A model generated the notes under the pieces. The model ran no database searches and was not told the DNA's origin. It worked only from the letters and a program-made list of their open reading frames with translations. From the NCBI GenBank assembly GCA_964343975.1, contig CAYFLU010000188.1, positions 1 through 6,412 of the forward strand: a DNA stretch of 6,412 nucleotides, given 5' to 3'. The stretch comes from SCUN01 sp964343975 (lineage in GTDB: Bacteria; Acidobacteriota; Vicinamibacteria; Vicinamibacterales; SCN-69-37). Both the position numbers and the translations under genes were made by a program. Below, in pieces: positions 5,489 through 6,412 of the stretch (position 1 is its first letter; every line of letters starts with the position of its first letter).

Positions 5489-6412
5489 ATGAAAGTCGTC
5501 TCCACAAGGCGCCGGCGCTGGTTGACAGTGCTGGCCGGAATAGGACTTTTTTGTTGGGCGGCGGTCACGACCCCGGCCCAGCAGATCACTGAGACCCGGG
5601 ATCCCAAGCAGGTCCAGGACGAAGAATTCGCGAAACTCTACAAGGAATGGACGGGCAATCCGAACTGGGGCAGCCCGCTCGTTGACCACCTCCCGAAGGT
5701 GGCCGGGGTGCCGACGCCGAAGGACGTGCTCGGCTACGACGTGGGCGCGCCGAAGAAGCTCACCTACTACGCCGACCTCCTGAAGTTCTACCGCGCCCTC
5801 GAGAAGGCGCTGCCGAATCGCGTGAAGGTCGAGACGATCGGCAAGTCGGACGAGAACCGCGAGCTCGTCGTCGTGTGGGTCAGCTCGGACGCCAACATGA
5901 AGGCGCTCAAGACGAACCGCGACAACCTCGGGAAGCTCGCCGATCCGCGCGGCCTGTCGGACGCGCAGATCCAGACGCTCATCAGCACGACCAAACCGCA
6001 CTACCACCTGATGGGTGGTCTCCACTCGGGTGAAACGGGTCCGTCGGAAATGCTGATGGAGCTCGTGTATCGCCTGGCGACGGAGACCTCGCCGATCATC
6101 TCGAAGATTCGCGACAACGTGTATGTGTCGGTCACGCCGGTGGCCGATGCGGACGGTCGCGATCGCAACGTGGATTGGCACTACTACGGTCTCGACGCGC
6201 AGGAGCAGGGTGGCGCGGCGGCTGGCGGTGGTGGCGGCTTCGGTGGCGGCGGCGGAATTGGCCAGCTGCCGTACTGGGGCAAGTACGTGTTTCACGACAA
6301 CAACCGCGACATCAACCTGTCGCAGATGCAGATGCGCACGCTGACCGATTGGTATTTCACGGCGCATCCGCCGATCATGCACGACCTGCACGAGTCGCTC
6401 ACGCTGATGTAC
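5489..6412 (+). CDS. Secreted M14-family zinc carboxypeptidase, 3' end outside window
   Basis: The first 308 residues of an exported M14 metallopeptidase are present. Residues 1-30 form a signal peptide: a basic run at R7-R10, a hydrophobic stretch from L12 to about V26, and a likely cleavage site after TPA30. The RRRWL segment loosely resembles a twin-arginine motif, but Sec export is equally possible. M14 landmarks appear in order: GGLHSGETG gives the zinc ligands H179 and E182; DADG at 220-223 stands where NPDG is usual; NNRD at 271-274 matches the Asn-Arg pair (N272, R273) that binds the substrate carboxylate; and DLHES contains the third zinc ligand, H301. The catalytic Glu must lie beyond the window. 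A glycine-rich insert at 241-258 interrupts the domain between DADG and NNRD. Product class is firm; the substrate is unknown. The gene diverges from the DGQHR gene across 129 bases and is preceded by a good ribosome binding site. Confidence 0.93.
   Translation, partial: MKVVSTRRRRWLTVLAGIGLFCWAAVTTPAQQITETRDPKQVQDEEFAKLYKEWTGNPNWGSPLVDHLPKVAGVPTPKDVLGYDVGAPKKLTYYADLLKFYRALEKALPNRVKVETIGKSDENRELVVVWVSSDANMKALKTNRDNLGKLADPRGLSDAQIQTLISTTKPHYHLMGGLHSGETGPSEMLMELVYRLATETSPIISKIRDNVYVSVTPVADADGRDRNVDWHYYGLDAQEQGGAAAGGGGGFGGGGGIGQLPYWGKYVFHDNNRDINLSQMQMRTLTDWYFTAHPPIMHDLHESLTLMY

Noticed and set aside
5372..6391. A 339-codon open frame on the minus strand, antisense to the plus-strand M14 gene
   Set aside because: Low-complexity His/Arg/Val-rich translation without motifs. 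The plus strand has a ribosome binding site, a signal peptide and ordered M14 motifs.

Overview
This 6412-bp window is GC-rich (roughly 60-65% by eye) and almost fully coding. It holds three protein genes. The first is a very large secreted M14-type (zinc carboxypeptidase family) protein on the minus strand that runs off the left edge. The second is a complete DGQHR-domain (DndB-like) gene on the minus strand. The third is another secreted M14 peptidase on the plus strand that runs off the right edge. The gene style fits Acidobacteriota, perhaps a Vicinamibacteria-like lineage: giant exported M14 peptidases, alanine/glycine low-complexity inserts and GC-rich intergenic repeats. That assignment is inference from gene style, since no marker gene is present.

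Layout. 1-3916 (minus) encodes at least 1305 residues: a signal peptide, two copies of a ~140-residue domain joined by an Ala/Gly/Pro linker, a long unrecognised middle section, and a C-terminal M14 domain with HxxE and a later zinc-ligand His. 3917-4228 is a gene-free stretch. Its left part is an array of seven CGGGACC repeats, its middle is a strong rho-independent terminator for minus-strand transcription, and its right part is rich in hairpins and may be a structured 3' UTR or small RNA. 4229-5359 (minus) is the DGQHR protein. 5360-5488 is a divergent intergenic region with a well-formed promoter toward the DGQHR gene and a ribosome binding site for the plus-strand gene. 5489-6412 (plus) is the start of the second M14 peptidase.

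How the genes relate. The two peptidases would be exported and act outside the cytoplasm on peptides. The DGQHR protein is cytoplasmic and stands alone: no dnd or dpd modification genes are visible here. The DGQHR gene, and probably the large peptidase gene, look leaderless. Each has a -10-like hexamer ending exactly nine bases before the ATG, and both control regions carry the same ten bases (GTGGCGAATT on the plus strand). Together with the known transcription-regulator role of DndB, this suggests, but does not show, that the orphan DGQHR protein could regulate itself and its peptidase neighbours.
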